From positions 23,502,960-23,566,959 of the forward strand of contig OV121084.1 of the NCBI GenBank assembly GCA_921293015.1: a stretch of DNA of 64,000 bases, in the 5' to 3' direction. Below the pieces are notes generated by a model that made no database searches, was not told the DNA's origin, and was given only the letters and a program-made list of their open reading frames with translations. Below, in pieces: positions 61,101 to 64,000 of the stretch; the stretch's first letter is position 1; each line of letters begins with the position of its first letter. Position numbers and translations under genes: made by a program. This DNA comes from Phorcus lineatus (taxonomy: Eukaryota > Mollusca > Gastropoda > Trochida > Trochidae).

Positions 61101-63564
61101 CAGGGTTGAAATGCAATGTTTGGAGCTTGGTTGCGGAAACGCAAACCGTCAAAATTTTCAAGGGTTTTTTTTTTTTTCTGATCAACAAATGTAACAGTCG
61201 GCGGTGAAATTATACTGACTTTTTGAAATTTTTATTTTTTTCAGATTTTCTCGTTATGAGGGTCGGCGGATCCGTAAACCATGAAATAAAATAAAAAATC
61301 GCCTAAGTGTTGGGCTATAGACATGTACAAGTTTCAGTATACTTCAACTGTAACCTAAATACTACAGACTAAAACTCAAACACATTGTTCCCCGACCCAG
61401 ATTTTTAAGTTTAGACCAAACTGAAATTAAATCTTTTCAAAATATGCAAATTGCTCATTCATTAATGAAAGATTTCTGTTTCCATGAGTTCTGTAACAAC
61501 TTTGATAAGTCATTTTGTCAAACTAAAACACCTGTCCATGCACCTGTTAGTGGTTGCTCAATAGACCCCTAGTGAACTATGTCTGACTGTGTGAGTTACA
61601 GCACTCACCTGCGTCTGTTCCAGCTGGGCCTGCTCTACCAGCTCAATGCCCTTCTTCATCTGCACGTACGACTCTTCCTCCCGCCGCGTCATGTCTGTTA
61701 ACCTCCCTTTCAGACTCGACACATGCTCCATAAGCTCATCCCGCTCTCTGAGGAAGAATTGTGTATCATTTTGAAGCGAGTTACAAAAGGAAGACGGGAA
61801 CTTCAACTAAGAGTGTGTTATTTCACTTCATCTAAAACAAGTTATCAATCCTTCATGACAGTACATTTTGAAAATATCTAAAAACAAATTTAGAAAGACT
61901 ATGGACAAAACTAGTCAATCAAATTTGTGTGTTAGAGAGACCTGGTGAGTCTGTCAATGGTCTGTTGGTGGTAGTTGCGGTGAGTCTCCGACAGGAAGAT
62001 GTTTGCTGACAGTCCATTCTCATGCGTCGGAATCGAATCTTGCATCCGCAACTGGGAACGTAGGTCTTCAACCATCTGCTCATACTTCTGAATCTCAGAT
62101 CTTCAATAGGAAACAAAAGATATACGGGCCCATATGTCGGACTGCAAAGCACATGAAACAAGTTTACTTATCACATGACATCAAATGATGCAGTAATCAG
62201 AACAAGACCAAGTTCCATTATCAAAGAGCAAAGGACATTCCTAATTCTTAAGACAAAAAAAACCCAATGAAATTTATAAATACAACTAACATAATTACTG
62301 GCTTAAATTTTGGCTGCCTTTTCATAAAATAATCAAACAAATGCAGACATCACTGAATTACCTGGCATGTTCAAGCTGAGATTCTAATCTCTCTGCCTTC
62401 TTTGCATGTAATGAGCTCAGTCTCTCCTGTAAAAGCAGGTACAAAAGATTAGAAACATATCCACCAGGAACCAGTCAGCAATTCAAGACTTCATTCACGT
62501 CCATCAAGCACACTCCTCGCAAACCCCAAAACCACGCCCTACACTCCAAAGCCGCTCCCCACCACCAAACCCTACCCTCCTCTCCAAATAACAAAGCCAT
62601 ACCCTCCCATCCTCTCCCAATCAGCAAACTCTACCCTCCCATCCTCTCCAAATAACAAAGCCATACCCTCCCATCCTCTCCCAATCAGCAAACTCTACCC
62701 TCTCATCCACTACAAATCAAAAAGCCATACCCTCCCATCCTCTCCCAATCATCAAACTCTACCCTCTCATCCACTACAAATCAAAAAGCCATACCCTCCC
62801 ATCCTCTCCCAATCATCAAACTCTACCCTCTCATCCACTACGAATCAAAAAGCCCTACCCTCCCAATCATCAAAATCTACCCTCTCATCCACTACGAATC
62901 AAAAAGCCCTACCCTCCCATCCTCTCCCAATTAACAAGCCCTACCCTTCCCATTATCTCTTAACTATCAAGCTATACCTGCCCAAATCTCTCCACACACA
63001 AGGCCTACTTTTCTCAAACTCTCTCTACCAATAAGCTCTGACTTCCCCATCTGCTTGTCACCACCAAGCCCTGATCTTCCTAAACTTCTTGTCACAAACA
63101 GGCCCTGACCCCTCCAGTTCCCTAACACTAACCACCAACAAGCACTACCTTCCCCAACCTCTCTCCACCACCAACGCTTACCCTCCTCAACCTCTCGCCA
63201 ACACCAAGCCTTGACCTCCCCAAAATCTCTCCATCACCAAGGTTCACCCTGCTCAATCTCTCTTCACCACCACGCCCTGAATTCCAAATCGTCTCTCTAC
63301 CAACGAGTCATACTATCCTCAACCTCTCTAAGCCACCAAGCCCTGACTTCCCCATCCCTTAACATTCCCTAACCATCTCATCGTCTCTCCACAAGCAAGC
63401 CATGCCTTCCTCTACACATCTCCACCATCACACCACAAACTCCAAACCTCCAAATGGTTTCCCTACCACCAACTCACCAGCTCCACCTGCCATCTTCTGT
63501 AGTCTTGTCTCATCATTCCAGGACTCACACTGTCCTTCAGTGCTTCATCAAGGCTTCCCATGTA
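55105..63564 (-). CDS. Coiled-coil protein, 3' twelve exons (5' end outside window)
   Basis: Minus-strand exons in order: 63478-63564, 62362-62426, 61942-62100, 61609-61747, 60295-60447, 59785-59919, 59348-59464, 57733-57861, 56562-56694, 56168-56285, 55605-55779, 55105-55368. All have AG/GT borders and compatible phases and yield 557 residues to the stop at 55105. The product is rich in Glu, Lys, Gln, Arg and Leu with heptad patterns throughout (RLSSLHAKKAERLESQLEHA, LRMELDNLRRERDQ, QSLERAV-type). It ends in a non-coiled tail with LDPDIYKVDIRENIQIDDLV. No catalytic domain is seen; a structural role at cilium, centrosome or cytoskeleton would be usual but is inference. CCDC150-like is my weak guess by exon style. 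Upstream exons should continue past 63.6 kb; none was recognised up to 64000. Confidence 0.88.
58070..59100 (-). repeat. Interspersed repeat R2, inverted copy in coiled-coil gene intron
   Basis: The complement matches the DMRT-intron copy: GGTGCCAATGG, TTACAACTTTGTTTCTTTA, CATTGATATGATTGACTGTA and GTGAGCTGTGCTCAC. This copy is longer (about 1 kb) and has a short TACACCTG/CAGGTGTA hairpin at 59076-59102. Confidence 0.7.
60500..61290. repeat. Imperfect inverted-repeat element in coiled-coil gene intron
   Basis: TGGTTTACGGA and CAGTCGGTGGTCG-like blocks near 60521-60560 recur inverted at 61195-61285 (GTCGGCGGATCCGTAAACCA), with AAAAACCCTTG blocks beside them. Nothing coding inside. Confidence 0.5.
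62530..63400. repeat. 64-bp C-rich minisatellite in coiled-coil gene intron
   Basis: Units beginning CCATACCCTCCCATCC start at 62597, 62661, 62725 and 62789, exactly 64 bp apart. A shortened unit and a degenerate pyrimidine-rich stretch extend to about 63400. The transcribed (minus) strand reads as G-rich GGGAGAGGATGGGAGGG motifs. The array lies in the intron between exons 63478-63564 and 62362-62426. Confidence 0.93.
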
Positions 63565-64000
63565 CTACCAAAAAAATGATGAAGAAGAAATTCAAAAGCA
63601 ATACCTTGATTTGCAAAACATTAAGTTGCTTTGGTTTTAAAGTTTAATAAACACAGCCAATTTTTTTTTACAAGATTCAAAATCGTATCTCTTCAATAAT
63701 TCAAGTGCTATTTAATTTCTGTGATATGAATAGACAAAGCTGTAATTTTGTTCATGAATTAGTGGATTGAATGTGTAATCATATAATTGGGCTGTTTCAA
63801 ACACAACCATCCTTCAAGGAAATTGGTAGAAGAAACTGGGTATCACTACAGTGTGAACAGTCGTCTAGTCAGGAAACATGTCCAAAATAAATCATGTAGG
63901 ACATCCTCCCCGTTCTCTTGGTCCATGAGCAAACACACCATCTGGAGACCAATGATGTTATCCAAGCCCATGACAATCGATGTCCCATGATTTAATCCAA
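63565..64000. other. Probable intron of the coiled-coil gene
   Basis: Upstream of the first visible exon on the minus strand. No further exon with compatible splice sites and frame was found. Confidence 0.4.

Noticed and set aside
61919..62161. 80-codon minus-strand frame overlapping a coiled-coil exon
   Set aside because: It is an out-of-phase shadow of exon 61942-62100, whose phase is set by its neighbours.

Overview
The window is eukaryotic nuclear DNA: AT-rich, dominated by intergenic and intronic sequence, with short coding exons bounded by GT/AG splice signals and many degraded transposable elements. A tRNA-derived SINE with a conserved GTTTAACGCCG-type core, Penelope-like and Jockey/CR1-type retroelements, mariner copies and many minisatellites point to a marine invertebrate. 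A mollusc is my best guess from repeat style; nothing in the window proves it.

Two genes are well supported, both at the right end and arranged tail to tail. A DM-domain (DMRT family) transcription factor gene lies on the plus strand at 49.05-53.27 kb. It has four coding exons with all introns in phase 1, giving about 293 residues with an N-terminal DM zinc module and a weak DMA/CUE-like segment. A coiled-coil protein gene lies on the minus strand at 55.1-63.56 kb. Its last twelve coding exons are visible (557 residues) and its 5' end lies beyond the window. They share an interspersed repeat in opposite orientation in their introns.

The rest is repeats and fossils. At 0-5 kb there is an old duplicated segment with a degenerate terminal-exon-like sequence, followed by a 3.6-kb element with long terminal inverted repeats that contains a LINE fragment. 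At 6.29-7.58 kb is a 1.3-kb hexanucleotide satellite. At 8.9-11.3 kb are a SINE with a perfect 13-bp target duplication, a Penelope-like element with an inverted terminal copy, and a LINE scrap. At 11.9-13.1 kb is a mariner with both inverted repeats. At 14-17.3 kb are two more copies of the duplicated segment and a LINE 3' end. At 19-23.7 kb are a 34-bp minisatellite and a LINE with the FADD motif. At 27.3-30.0 kb are a 170-bp hairpin, a 43-bp minisatellite and a TTAA-type MITE. At 32.1-33.1 kb is a second mariner fossil lacking a catalytic Asp.

The most unusual element lies at 37.18-41.63 kb: a DNA transposon of about 4.45 kb with degenerate ~85-bp terminal inverted repeats and a large, recently broken zinc-binding DDE-type transposase-like gene whose family I cannot name. 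At 42.2-44.1 kb come a second large hairpin and a 54-bp minisatellite. The stretches in between, several of them 1-3 kb long, show nothing I can identify and are listed as such.
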